Source: Edaphobacter bradus
GTDB taxonomy: Bacteria > Acidobacteriota > Terriglobia > Terriglobales > Acidobacteriaceae
Direction of reading: 5' to 3'
NCBI RefSeq assembly: GCF_025685645.1
Contig: NZ_JAGSYF010000001.1
Coordinates: 992,001 to 1,056,000, forward strand
DNA: 64,000 nucleotides
The position numbers were made by a program, and so were the translations under genes. The notes beneath the pieces were generated by a model. It ran no database searches and had not been told where the DNA came from. It worked only from the letters and a program-made list of their open reading frames with translations. Shown piece by piece: positions 18,872-27,789 of this stretch (position 1 is its first letter; each line of letters opens with the position of its first letter).

Positions 18872-19579
18872 ATGGCGACTGCGAAGGCTGCGACGAAGAC
18901 ACCGGCGAAGAAGACTAAGCGGAATCCTACGGACCCGGCGCGAGTCGCGGCGATTCTGGATGTGCTGGAGAAGACGTATCCGGGTGTGGTTTGTGCACTC
19001 AACCACCACAATGCGTGGGAGCTTACTGTGGCGACCATACTTTCGGCGCAGTGCACGGATGTGCGGGTGAATCTGGTGACGCCCGCGTTGTTCAAGGTCT
19101 TCCCTACTCCCAAGGCGATGGCGGCGGCTTCTCTGCCGGAGATCGAGGAGATGATTCGGACGACAGGGTTCTTCCGGAACAAGGCGAAGTCGATCAAGGG
19201 CGCGGCGCAGATCGTGACGGAGGAGTTTGGGGGGAAGATTCCGCAGACAATGGAGGAGATTCTGCGGCTGCCGGGGGTTGCTCGGAAGACGGCGAATGTT
19301 GTGTTGGGGTCGTGGTTCGGGATTCCGGCAGGAGTTGTTGTGGATACCCACGTCATGCGGCTATCACACCGGCTGGAATTAACAAAGGAGACGGCTCCGG
19401 AGAAGGTGGAGCAGGACCTGATGAAGATTATTCCGCAGGACCGGTGGATCAACTTCTCGCATGAGCTGATTCATCATGGGCGGCAGATTTGTGTGGCACG
19501 TAAGCCGAAGTGTGTGGATTGCACGCTGGAAAAGCTGTGCTACTCGGGGGATAAGACGTGGAGTTCGCATCCAGCTTAG
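18872..19579 (+). CDS. nth: Endonuclease III
   Basis: 235 aa bifunctional DNA glycosylase/AP lyase for oxidised pyrimidines. HhH motif LPGVARKTANVVL near residue 135 with the catalytic Lys, then VDTHVMRLSHRL with the catalytic Asp. The C-terminal [4Fe-4S] loop C-x6-C-x2-C-x5-C is complete (CVARKPKCVDCTLEKLC). An N-terminal Lys/Thr-rich tail of about 20 residues is extra. Starts 3 bp after the HemQ-like gene. Confidence 0.95.
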   Translation: MATAKAATKTPAKKTKRNPTDPARVAAILDVLEKTYPGVVCALNHHNAWELTVATILSAQCTDVRVNLVTPALFKVFPTPKAMAAASLPEIEEMIRTTGFFRNKAKSIKGAAQIVTEEFGGKIPQTMEEILRLPGVARKTANVVLGSWFGIPAGVVVDTHVMRLSHRLELTKETAPEKVEQDLMKIIPQDRWINFSHELIHHGRQICVARKPKCVDCTLEKLCYSGDKTWSSHPA

Positions 19580-19614
19580 TTCTCAGGTGCCTGAAAGACA
19601 ACAGTAGATTCCTC

Positions 19615-19667
19615 CCCATTCGGCTTCGCTCAGGGCAGGCTGCTTCGCTGCGGAATGACAACAAAAT
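19615..19667. repeat. Dispersed GTCATTC-type repeat
   Basis: On the minus strand this reads GTCATTCCGCAGCGAAGC then AGCCTGCCCTGAGCGAAGC. It shares a ~33-base core with 39059-39103. Intergenic between nth and hemD, which converge here. Confidence 0.7.
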
Positions 19668-19669
19668 GG

Positions 19670-20422
19670 TTAGAGCCTCTGGGCGAGGATTTCGACCAGC
19701 GATGGGATGGTGGGTTCAGTGGCTTCAAGGGTAGGGGTTAGGCCGAGGTCGCGCAGGGCCTGTGAGGTGATGGGGCCGATGGATGCGAGGGTTATTCCCT
19801 TCGGGAGAGTAACGCCTGCGGCTTCGAGGAGCGCGATGAGGTTTCGAGCCGTGGAGGCGCTAGTGAAGGTGATGGCGTCGGGGTAGCTCGCGGGTGAAGC
19901 GAAGAGTTGTTGGAGTGCGGGGATCGATTCGGGCGGGATGCGGTTGCGGTAGGCTTCTGCAATGGTGACAGTGGCTCCGGCGCGGGTGAGGGTTTCGGGG
20001 AGAATGTCGCGGGCTTCTGCGGCGCGGATGAGCAGGATGCGTTTGTCTGAGGTGAGGGGCGCCAGAGCTTCGGCGAGGGATTCCGCGACGTACGACGGCG
20101 GGATGAGATCAACGTGGAGGCCGATTCCCTGCACTGCTCGGGCTGTGGCGGGGCCGATGACGGCTATCTTCTTTGAACGAGATGTGGGATTTCGGCGTGC
20201 GGCGAAGACTTCGACGGCGTTGGCGCTGGTGAAGATGAGCCAGTCGAAGGTGTCGAGCTGGGCGAGGGCGGCGTCCAGCGGTGCGTAAGAGTCGGGCGGG
20301 ATGATCTCGATAGTGGGAATGACGAGGGGATTGGCTCCGAGGGCTTCGAGCTGCACGGCGAGATCGGAGGCTTGCAAGCGGGTGCGCGTGATGAGGATGC
20401 GTTTGTTATGCAGGGTATGCAT
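19670..20422 (-). CDS. hemD: Uroporphyrinogen-III synthase
   Basis: 250 aa. Cyclises hydroxymethylbilane with ring-D inversion to uroporphyrinogen III. The two-lobed alpha/beta fold is seen through ILITRTR at the start, the hinge DWLIFTSANAVEVF, VIGPATARAV, YRNRIP and the C-terminal ITFTSASTARNL. HemD is poorly conserved, but these phrases and the nearby hemC and hemA make it secure. The ATG at 20422 is used because the longer open frame upstream lacks family features. Its stop overlaps the repeat region after nth. Confidence 0.9.
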   Translation of the reverse strand: MHTLHNKRILITRTRLQASDLAVQLEALGANPLVIPTIEIIPPDSYAPLDAALAQLDTFDWLIFTSANAVEVFAARRNPTSRSKKIAVIGPATARAVQGIGLHVDLIPPSYVAESLAEALAPLTSDKRILLIRAAEARDILPETLTRAGATVTIAEAYRNRIPPESIPALQQLFASPASYPDAITFTSASTARNLIALLEAAGVTLPKGITLASIGPITSQALRDLGLTPTLEATEPTIPSLVEILAQRL

Positions 20423-20552
20423 TGCTTTGCGTATTGTATGTCTCCTTCGAAGTGTCGGCCGTAGACACTTGTTTTCCCGGCGCAGATTCATGCGCGGCGA
20501 ATTTGACTTGATTCCAGATACGCGCCTAGCATAGCGCGCTGTGAGGTGGCCT

Positions 20553-20843
20553 ATGCCGACGTACATTTCGCTATGTCGCTGGACGCAGCAAGGAGCGCAG
20601 AAGGTCAAAGAGAGTCCGGCGAGGCTGGACGCAGCAAGAAAGGCATTTCAGACTGGTGGCGTGAAGATGCTGCATTTCTTTATGACAACGGGCAAGTACG
20701 ACATGGTGATCATCTCGGAAGCTCCCAACGATGAGGCGTTAGCCAAGGCGACACTCTCCCTGATTTCGCAAGGAAACATAACGACGCAGACATCACGCGC
20801 CTTCACAGAAACAGAGTACAGAAGCATTATGGCTGCTCTGTAA
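20553..20843 (+). CDS. GYD-domain protein
   Basis: 96 aa small alpha/beta dimeric-barrel protein of the GYD family, named for the motif seen here as TGKYDMVII. The family occurs widely without a known reaction. GAGGTGG four bases before the ATG at 20553 supports this start over the frame four codons upstream. It stands alone, followed by a terminator shared with the convergent decarboxylase gene. Confidence 0.85.
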   Translation: MPTYISLCRWTQQGAQKVKESPARLDAARKAFQTGGVKMLHFFMTTGKYDMVIISEAPNDEALAKATLSLISQGNITTQTSRAFTETEYRSIMAAL

Positions 20844-20855
20844 GCAGCCGGAAGA

Positions 20856-20881
20856 AAGCCCCGGGTTGCTGACCGGGGCTT
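20856..20881. terminator. Bidirectional terminator
   Basis: 9-bp stem AAGCCCCGG / CCGGGGCTT with an 8-base loop, TTTCT on the plus side and TTTCTTCC on the minus side. It lies between the convergent GYD and decarboxylase genes. Confidence 0.85.
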
Positions 20882-20887
20882 TTCTAT

Positions 20888-23299
20888 TTACTCGGAACTA
20901 CGGCGGGGTTGGGTTCTGCGGGCCTTCTTGACCGGCGGCGCTGCGCTGGGCGGGTGAACCTTGCCGTTTCCGCCGCCGACATGCTTCTGCTCGGGAGTTT
21001 CGACGACGGCGCGCATCCAGTAGTTCCCATCTCCATCGACCTCGATGCCGTGGACCTCGCGCTCGAAGCCTGGGAAGCGCTTGCCGAACTCCTCGGTGGC
21101 GAGGATGAGGCGGATGACTGGGCTTTCAGGCCCACCGAGGCGCTCGCCGGGCATGCACATGGGGATGCCGGGAGGGTACGGAACGAGCATGACGGCGCCG
21201 ATGCGGCCGTGCATCTGGGTGAAGCGAATCTTCTCTGTCTCGTTGCGCAGGAGCTTCTGGTAGGTCTGCGCGGGAGTGAGGACGGGGTCGAAGTCCTCGT
21301 CGCAGGCGTCGCCGACGAGCGTGGGGAGGTTGAGCTCGATCATGGCTGCGTGCATCTGGTCGGAGAGCTCTTTGAGGGTAACGTTGCGGTAGCGGGTGGG
21401 GTACTTGGCGACGAGTTCGGGGAGGGCCTCTTCGAGCGGGGCCTCGCTGTCGTAGAGGCGCTTGAACTCGAAGAGGTTCTCGAGAAGTGAGCCCCACTTG
21501 CCCTTGGAGGTTCCGACGGAGAAGAGGACGAGGACGGTGTAGTCGCCGGTGCGGGCGATCTCGACGCGACGGGAGTCGAGGAACTCGGTGAGGATGGCGG
21601 CGGGGATGCCCCAGTCGCTTACCTGTCCCTGCGCGTTGACTCCGGGCATAAGGATGGTGACCTTGGTGGGGTCGAGCATGCAGTAGCCGTCGGCAATGTC
21701 TTCGTCCTGGAAGCCGTGCCAATCCTCGCCAGGCTTGAGGGTCCAGCAGTTGGGATTCGAACCGAGCAGACCGTCGGGGGTCTCCTCAAAGACGTGCGTC
21801 TCGCCGGTGTGAGGATCGGTGACCTGCTCCGGCTGGAAGAGGCGGAAGAACCAGCCTTCGCCGTTTTCGGCGCGGCGGAGACGATGCGCGACGGACGACA
21901 TGGCCTTGCGGAAGCTGATGGCGTCGTGGATGGTCTCGTACATTAGCGTGGGACCGGCGGGCTCGTCCATCATGGCCGCGGCGACGTCGAGCGACGCGAT
22001 GAGCGGGTAGAAGGGCGAGGTTGTGCCGTGCATCATGAAGGACTCGTTGAACTGGTCGAATTCAAGCGGCGCGCGCGGGCTGAGCTTGATGTGGACCATT
22101 GAACCCATCGAGAAGGCCGCAAGCATCTTGTGGGTGGACTGAACGGAGAAGATGGTGGGGCGATCAGGCACGTCGTCGGGGACGTCCATGGCGAAGCGGC
22201 CGCGGTATATCTTGTGAAACTTGGCGTAGGCGTACCAGGCCTCGTCGAAGTGGACGCGGGGCACGGACTTCGACAGCTCTTCAACGACGCGATTGACGTC
22301 GTAGCAGAGGCCGTCGTAAGTGGAGTTGGTGACGACGGCGTAGGTGGGGTTCTGATTGGCGACGCCCTTGGTGAGCGGGCTCTTGTCGATGAGGCCGCGG
22401 ATGAAGTCGGGAGCGAAGCGCTTGATGGGGACGAGGCCAATCATGCCATAGCCGTTGCGCGTGGGCTTCATGTAGACGGGGCGCGCGCCGGTGACGGTGA
22501 GGGAGTGGCAGATGGACTTGTGGCAGTTGGCGTCAGCGAGGACGATGTCATCCTGCGCGATAACTCCGTGGCCGATAATCTGATTGGAGGTAGAGGAACC
22601 GCCGAGGACGAAGAAGGTCCAGTCAGCACCGAAGATGCGGGCGGCGTTGCGCTCGGACTCTCCCGGAGGACCGAGGTGGTCGAGCCAGGAGCCCAGCTGT
22701 GCGGTGGAGATGCCGAGATCGGAGCGCAGGAGGTTCTCGCCGAAGAAGCGCTGGAACTCCATGCCGACGGGGTGCTTGAGGTAAGCGACGCCGCCCATGT
22801 GGCCGGGTGCGTCCCAAGAGTAGGCGCCCTGGTCGGTGTACTTCTTGAGTTCGCGGAAGTAGGGCGGGAGAAGCTGCTCGTGGTAGCGCTCGACGGCGAA
22901 GTCGACGCGATTCGCGATGAAGGCGGGCGTATCGCCAAAGAGGTGGATGTACTCGTGCACCTGCTTAACGACTTCGAGAGGCAGTTCGCTGACGAGGGTG
23001 CGGTCGGCGATGAGGAAGATGGGAACCTTCTTGTTGCGGTGTCGGACGGCGCGGAGCACCTTGAGCGCCGCGCGCTCGTCGAACTGGCCCTCGCCTTCGA
23101 GGTCCCAGTCGAGGAGGATTGCGGAGTGCGAGGGGTCGGAGGTAACGAGAGACAGACCATCCTCGGGAGTGGATGTGCGGATGACCTCATAGCCCTCTTC
23201 TTTGATGGCCCCGACGAGTCTTTCCATAGCGCGGTCTGAGACCGACTCTGTTCCACCCACTTCACTTGCAATCAACAGAACCCAACGACCTTCGTTCAT
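20888..23299 (-). CDS. Orn/Lys/Arg decarboxylase (large, AdiA/LdcC-type)
   Basis: 803 aa PLP enzyme. An N-terminal receiver-like wing domain (1-125) has ILLDWD and the phrase VPIFLIADR. The PLP domain has APGHMGG near 164, ADANCHKS, HFDEAWYAY with Asp352 under the cofactor, and STHKM with the Schiff-base Lys391. The C-terminal domain follows. About 40 residues of basic, Pro-rich tail after residue 760 are extra. Family members make agmatine, cadaverine or putrescine, for acid resistance or polyamine supply. The substrate cannot be decided by eye, though the length fits arginine or lysine decarboxylase. Single gene, no antiporter beside it. Confidence 0.9.
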   Translation of the reverse strand: MNEGRWVLLIASEVGGTESVSDRAMERLVGAIKEEGYEVIRTSTPEDGLSLVTSDPSHSAILLDWDLEGEGQFDERAALKVLRAVRHRNKKVPIFLIADRTLVSELPLEVVKQVHEYIHLFGDTPAFIANRVDFAVERYHEQLLPPYFRELKKYTDQGAYSWDAPGHMGGVAYLKHPVGMEFQRFFGENLLRSDLGISTAQLGSWLDHLGPPGESERNAARIFGADWTFFVLGGSSTSNQIIGHGVIAQDDIVLADANCHKSICHSLTVTGARPVYMKPTRNGYGMIGLVPIKRFAPDFIRGLIDKSPLTKGVANQNPTYAVVTNSTYDGLCYDVNRVVEELSKSVPRVHFDEAWYAYAKFHKIYRGRFAMDVPDDVPDRPTIFSVQSTHKMLAAFSMGSMVHIKLSPRAPLEFDQFNESFMMHGTTSPFYPLIASLDVAAAMMDEPAGPTLMYETIHDAISFRKAMSSVAHRLRRAENGEGWFFRLFQPEQVTDPHTGETHVFEETPDGLLGSNPNCWTLKPGEDWHGFQDEDIADGYCMLDPTKVTILMPGVNAQGQVSDWGIPAAILTEFLDSRRVEIARTGDYTVLVLFSVGTSKGKWGSLLENLFEFKRLYDSEAPLEEALPELVAKYPTRYRNVTLKELSDQMHAAMIELNLPTLVGDACDEDFDPVLTPAQTYQKLLRNETEKIRFTQMHGRIGAVMLVPYPPGIPMCMPGERLGGPESPVIRLILATEEFGKRFPGFEREVHGIEVDGDGNYWMRAVVETPEQKHVGGGNGKVHPPSAAPPVKKARRTQPRRSSE

Positions 23300-23394
23300 T
23301 CCACCTCACACTTTCCAGCAGACAGTTTATAGCGATTTTGGCGCACGGAAATTTACTCGTACGCGAATAAGACGAGAATTTGACGGACGAAGTT

Positions 23395-24348
23395 TTACAC
23401 AGTCAGAAGCTCGAGCGCGCCCTTGGATTTGAGGTCTTCGGCGACCCAGCGGCCGAGGGTTTCTGCGGAGGTGGAGAGCGAGGCTTCGGTGTCAATCTGG
23501 ACCATCGATTCGCCGTCAGGAGCGATGACCTGGGCGAACATGCGCCACTTGTTGTACTCGGGAACGCAGTGCGCGCCGATGGGGAGTGAGCAGCCTCCTC
23601 CGAGTGCGTCGAGAGTGACGCGTTCGGCCTCGACGGCGAAACGGGTCTCGGCGTGATCGAGGAAGGCGATCGCCTCGCGGATGAAGATGTCGCGCTCGGT
23701 GTAGGAGGAGCGAGTCTCAATGGCGAGGGCGCCCTGGCCGGGAGCAGGACAAAGTTCGGCAGGCGAGAAGCGTTGATGGACCCACTCCGTGCGGTCGAGA
23801 CGTTCGAGGCCCGCAGCGGCAAGCACGAGGGCGTCACACTCGCCGGCGGCGAGCTTCCTGAGGCGCGTATCGATGTTGCCGCGGATGTCGACGAACTCGA
23901 CGTCGGGGCGGAGCGCGAGAAGCTGTGCGCGGCGACGCGGGCTTGTGGTGCCAATGCGTCCGTGCAAAGGGAGGGCGTGGAGCGCCCAGTAAGGCTCGCA
24001 GACCCAGGCGTCACGCGCATCGGCGCGCCTGGGAATGGCGGCGAGGGTGAACTGAGGAGCGAGCTGCGTTGGCAGGTCCTTGAGCGAGTGGACAGCGATG
24101 TCGATGCGGTTCTCTTCGAGGGCCTCTTCAATCTCCTTGATAAAGATGCCCTTGCCGTCGAGGTTGGGAGGCGTGACGAAGCTGGCCTGCTGCATGTGGT
24201 CGCCCGTGGTCCGGATGACGTCGATCTCGGCGGCGTGGCCAGCTTCGCGGAGTGCTTCGAGAATGTGGTTAGCCTGCCAGAGCGCAAGCTGGGAGCCACG
24301 GGAGCCGATGCGGATCGGAGCCTTCACGTTGCTGCTTTCGGTACTCAT
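23395..24348 (-). CDS. hemC: Hydroxymethylbilane synthase (porphobilinogen deaminase)
   Basis: 317 aa. Joins four porphobilinogens into hydroxymethylbilane. Motifs: IGSRGSQLALWQA near residue 14, GKGIFIKEIEEAL, HSLKDLPT, the Arg-rich GTTSPRRRAQLL, DIRGNIDTRLRKL, and GGGCSLPIGAH carrying the Cys that binds the dipyrromethane cofactor. The start at 24348 fits the family; the open frame continues upstream without resemblance. It lies between the decarboxylase and a FecR-like gene; the heme genes are clustered here but not contiguous. Confidence 0.95.
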   Translation of the reverse strand: MSTESSNVKAPIRIGSRGSQLALWQANHILEALREAGHAAEIDVIRTTGDHMQQASFVTPPNLDGKGIFIKEIEEALEENRIDIAVHSLKDLPTQLAPQFTLAAIPRRADARDAWVCEPYWALHALPLHGRIGTTSPRRRAQLLALRPDVEFVDIRGNIDTRLRKLAAGECDALVLAAAGLERLDRTEWVHQRFSPAELCPAPGQGALAIETRSSYTERDIFIREAIAFLDHAETRFAVEAERVTLDALGGGCSLPIGAHCVPEYNKWRMFAQVIAPDGESMVQIDTEASLSTSAETLGRWVAEDLKSKGALELLTV

Positions 24349-24482
24349 GTCTTGTTTAGGATACGGGATTTTGGCGAGCAAAAACGACCACTGCGGGAAA
24401 TCGGAGCGTCGTTTTTCAGGCCAGCTTTGCCTTCTGACGAAGTTCGTAAGGCTTAGTAAAACCGAATGCCAAATCGTAGGAG

Positions 24483-24508
24483 AGCGTCGCTCAACAATGG
24501 GCGACGCT
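24483..24508 (-). terminator. Possible terminator after the FecR-like gene
   Basis: Perfect 8-bp stem AGCGTCGC / GCGACGCT (24483-24490 with 24501-24508) 28 bases beyond the stop at 24537. There is no T-run, so factor-dependent termination or another role is possible. Confidence 0.45.
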
Positions 24509-24536
24509 TTCTCCGATACAGCCAATCAGAGCGGTA

Positions 24537-25520
24537 CTAGCGGTGACCGCCTCCGCCACCGTGGAAGCCACCACTGCTTCCTCCATGGAAACCACTACTG
24601 TTGCCACCGCTGAAGCCTGCCGATGAGTGGGCGGGCACGGCGCCGTGGACGTATCCGCCTCCAGCTGCGCGACCTCCAACGTAGCCTCCGCGGTATGGGT
24701 AGATGCCGCTACCATAACGGCCATAGATAAAGCCTCCGCCGTGGATGTAGTAGGGCGAGTAGAAGCCATATCCGAACGGGTTCCAGAAGAGGCCGTCGCC
24801 GGGGAGCCAGGTGTAGCCGTATGGTCCGCCTGCCCAGTACCAGCCGGGATAGAATCCGGGATATCCGGCGTATGCTTCGGCTAGATTGACGTTCGCCTCG
24901 CCGAGATATTGCGACCGTAGGCTGCTCCAGTTGTAGAGATTGTCCTCTGCTTTGCCCTTGTTGAAGTGCTGCGACTTAGCTGGCTCGCCGTTGAGCGCGA
25001 GTTGATGGCCGCCCTTGACTTCGATGGGCTTGATGCCAGTGTGGGGGCCGGCTCCCGGATAGACTGCGGCCTGTCCGTCGAATACCCGAACGGTCGAGTC
25101 GTCAACGTCGAAGCCGTAAAGACCGTTCTTCAGCAGCTGCGTCTGGCCGTTCGGCATGTCGACGAGAAGAACGTTCTGTTTGTAGATCTGATCGACTTCA
25201 ACATCTGCGCGGCCCTGCACGAGCTTGACCTCGGTCTGCGTGAGGTTGGGAGAGACCATCCGGACGGTGGTATTGCCTCCGAGACGGAGGAAGACACCGG
25301 GCGTCAGCAGGATCTCCGCCTTACCGTTGGCGGTGGACAGCGTCTGATCGGTTTGAAGCTCGGTGCTGCCGATGGAACTGGAAGTGAGCTGGTTGCCCTC
25401 GATGGACGCCTGCCCTTCTATGTAATTGAGAGTCCCTGGACGGGCTGGGTTCGCATTCTGTCCGTACGCGAATGCGCTCAGAGTCGCCAGGGAAAGTAGG
25501 AGTACCGTTAACCTTGGCAT
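24537..25520 (-). CDS. FecR-domain secreted protein with Gly/Tyr/His-rich tail
   Basis: 327 aa. Signal peptide (residues 1-20, ending AYGQ), a FecR-like beta domain (about 25-190) with YIEGQASIEG, LTPGVFLRLGGNTTVRM and KLVQGRADVEV, then a stretch with YGQNAN-like polar text. The tail from about 230 is GYGFYSPYYIHGGG-like and ends in GGFHGGGGGHR. FecR domains normally sense substrate in the periplasm, but here no sigma factor or TonB receptor lies nearby and there is no inner-membrane anchor. It is thus probably a free or wall-linked protein. The AGGTT site before the ATG at 25520 supports the start. Confidence 0.78.
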   Translation of the reverse strand: MPRLTVLLLSLATLSAFAYGQNANPARPGTLNYIEGQASIEGNQLTSSSIGSTELQTDQTLSTANGKAEILLTPGVFLRLGGNTTVRMVSPNLTQTEVKLVQGRADVEVDQIYKQNVLLVDMPNGQTQLLKNGLYGFDVDDSTVRVFDGQAAVYPGAGPHTGIKPIEVKGGHQLALNGEPAKSQHFNKGKAEDNLYNWSSLRSQYLGEANVNLAEAYAGYPGFYPGWYWAGGPYGYTWLPGDGLFWNPFGYGFYSPYYIHGGGFIYGRYGSGIYPYRGGYVGGRAAGGGYVHGAVPAHSSAGFSGGNSSGFHGGSSGGFHGGGGGHR

Positions 25521-25612
25521 CGTAGAACCTCTGTTGTTTAGATGTTCTCGATGCAGAAAAGTCACAGTCGTACTATTGCAGAGACTAGGGTTAGGAGCGC
25601 CGTCGACCGCGA

Positions 25613-26881
25613 CTATTCCTGCGGTTCCGTGTTGCCCTTATCGCTCAGCGCGGCTTGACGAAGGGCGACAAGCTGCGGGTGCAACAGCTTTGCAGTGAGC
25701 GAGCGTGTGAGTGAGTCGACGAGCGCCTGCTGTTCGGGCGTGAGGGTAGCCAGCCTGGATTGCATGCGCTTGAGTTCTGCTTCCCGGATGGCCTCAGCGT
25801 TCTGTTGAAGAGCGAGAATTGCGGGCACCGCGTCGCGGGCTTGCAGACGCTTCTGGTATTTGTCCACTTCCCTGCTGACGATGGTCTCTGCGGCCTGCGC
25901 TTCGCGGCTGCGGTCGGCGAGGTTGGCCTGGGCGACCTGCTGGAGGTCGTCGATGTCGTAGACGAAGCAGCCTTCGATCTCGTTCATCCGCGGATCGACG
26001 TCGCGGGGGACGGCGATGTCGATGAAGAACATGGGGCGGTTGCGGCGCTGGTGGAGGAAGTGCTGGCCGTTGGAGCGGCCGAAGATCTTTTGCGGAGCGC
26101 CGGTGGAGGTGATGACGATGTCGGCGCGCGGGGCTTCGGCGTAGAGGGAGTCGAACGAGAGGGCTTCAGTGTGAACGCCGGAGCCGGCGAACTGCTCGGC
26201 GAGGCTGTGCGCGCGGGACTCGGTGCGGTTGGCGACGAGGATGTTGGAGGCTCCATGCTGGATGAGATGACGCGCGGCAAGCTCGGACATCTTGCCAGCT
26301 CCGACGAGGAGGATGGTCTTGCCCTGGAGCGAGCCGAAGATCTTGCGGGCGAGATCGACGGCGACCGAAGCAATGGAGACGGAGCTCGAGCCGATCTGGG
26401 TCTCGCTGCGTACTTTCTTGGCTACGGTGAAGGCGCGCTGCAAGAGCGCGTCGAGCGGGCCGGAGAGCGCGCCGACCTCGCGGGCGACGGTGTAGGACTC
26501 CTTGACCTGGCCGAGGATCTGGGGCTCGCCGACGACCATGGAGTCGAGCGAGCTGGCGACGCGAAAGATGTGACGGATGGCCTCGCCTTCGCGGAGTTCG
26601 TACAGATGCGGCTGGAGGCTCTGGGGCGGGAGGGCGAAGTACTCGTGGAGGAAGCGGAGGAGGTCGGCGGTCTGGGTGGGCTGGCCGTTCTCCTGCAGAG
26701 TGAGAAACTCGACGCGGTTGCAGGTGGAGAGGATGAGGCCCTCGCGGATGCCAGGCTGGTGGACAAGGGTGCGGGTGGCGTCGGCGAGGCGCTCTGAGGG
26801 GATGGCGAGGCGTTCACGGACCTCGATGGGGGCCGTGGTGTGGTTGATGCCAAGCAGCACGAGTTTGGGGGGCGGGCTCAT
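25613..26881 (-). CDS. hemA: Glutamyl-tRNA reductase
   Basis: 422 aa. Reduces glutamyl-tRNA to glutamate-1-semialdehyde with NADPH, the first step of C5 heme synthesis. Motifs: GINHTTAPIEVRE, the catalytic Cys in STCNRVEF (near residue 50), HIFRVASSLDSMVVGEPQILGQVK, the NADPH-binding GAGKMSELAARHL and a C-terminal dimerisation helix region. The ATG at 26881 overlaps the stop of the HemX-like gene by 4 bp, giving translational coupling. Unusually, the heme genes hemC and hemD are not directly behind it. Confidence 0.96.
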   Translation of the reverse strand: MSPPPKLVLLGINHTTAPIEVRERLAIPSERLADATRTLVHQPGIREGLILSTCNRVEFLTLQENGQPTQTADLLRFLHEYFALPPQSLQPHLYELREGEAIRHIFRVASSLDSMVVGEPQILGQVKESYTVAREVGALSGPLDALLQRAFTVAKKVRSETQIGSSSVSIASVAVDLARKIFGSLQGKTILLVGAGKMSELAARHLIQHGASNILVANRTESRAHSLAEQFAGSGVHTEALSFDSLYAEAPRADIVITSTGAPQKIFGRSNGQHFLHQRRNRPMFFIDIAVPRDVDPRMNEIEGCFVYDIDDLQQVAQANLADRSREAQAAETIVSREVDKYQKRLQARDAVPAILALQQNAEAIREAELKRMQSRLATLTPEQQALVDSLTRSLTAKLLHPQLVALRQAALSDKGNTEPQE

Positions 26882-27693
26882 GGCGCGGCGAACCTGTGTA
26901 CGGCGGAAAACTGGTTGGCGGCCCAGACGGCGAGGACGACGAGGAAGACGAAGCCGGAGAGATACACGGCGCGGCGTCCTCGGAGGCCGGAGTGGCGGCG
27001 GATGTAGATCATGCCGATGTAGGCAATCCACATGGCAAAGGAGAGCAGGACCTTGGTGTCGAGAAAGTAGGACGGGCCTATCGTCTGCTGGGCAATGAGC
27101 GAGCCGATGAGCAGGCCAGCGGTCATGCAGGGCAGGCCGAATAGGAGAGACTTGAGCGCAATCTGATCGGTGGTTTCAAGCGGCGGAAGCCACGATGCGC
27201 CGGGAGCGGAGTGCTTCGATTTGAGGCTTCGCTCCTGAATGAGATAGAGCAGCGAGGCAAGCAGCGAGAGAAGTAGCGCAGCGTAGGCGGCAAGCAGAAG
27301 CGCGATGTGAAGGAAGATCCAGCCAGTGTGGAGTTGCGGGAAGGGGGTGCTCTCCTGGCCTGGATGGAAGGCGGGCACTAGGCCGAGAAGGAAGCAGAGG
27401 GGAAGGATGAAGACGCCGAGCGAGACGGTCCTGTATCGCGAGAAGACGAGCAGGAAGGCGAGGGCGAGGATGAGGCCGAGGAGCGAGAGTGTCTCGTGGG
27501 TTTCAACGGGAAGGCGGTGGTGAGCGGCGTTGAGGGTTTCGGCGAAGGAGACGAAGTGGAAGAGCAGCGCGGCGACGGCGGCTGGAACAGCGATGTGCCG
27601 CCAGCGGGGGCGGTCGTAGAGCGCAGCGGGCAAGACGGCCAGCGCTGCGATACCGTAGAAGAAAACTGCGACTCTGAGCCAAACAAGGGACAT
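26878..27693 (-). CDS. CcsA/HemX-type cytochrome c assembly membrane protein
   Basis: 271 aa with eight likely membrane helices. The central part with HTGWIFLHIALLLAAYAALLLS and the conserved His residues resembles CcmC/CcsA/HemX heme-handling proteins, though the tryptophan-rich WWD loop is not obvious. The HemX subgroup is often encoded beside hemA and influences HemA level; the 4-bp overlap with hemA here fits that. It may instead act in system II cytochrome c maturation. Confidence 0.8.
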   Translation of the reverse strand: MSLVWLRVAVFFYGIAALAVLPAALYDRPRWRHIAVPAAVAALLFHFVSFAETLNAAHHRLPVETHETLSLLGLILALAFLLVFSRYRTVSLGVFILPLCFLLGLVPAFHPGQESTPFPQLHTGWIFLHIALLLAAYAALLLSLLASLLYLIQERSLKSKHSAPGASWLPPLETTDQIALKSLLFGLPCMTAGLLIGSLIAQQTIGPSYFLDTKVLLSFAMWIAYIGMIYIRRHSGLRGRRAVYLSGFVFLVVLAVWAANQFSAVHRFAAP

Positions 27694-27789
27694 GAGGAGA
27701 GAGCGGGTTCGCGCGATTCCGGCGAATCCTCAGTATATCGGGTCTTAGGGCATTGAGGTGTGCGGGTGCGGTATTCTGGCCATTCTGCA

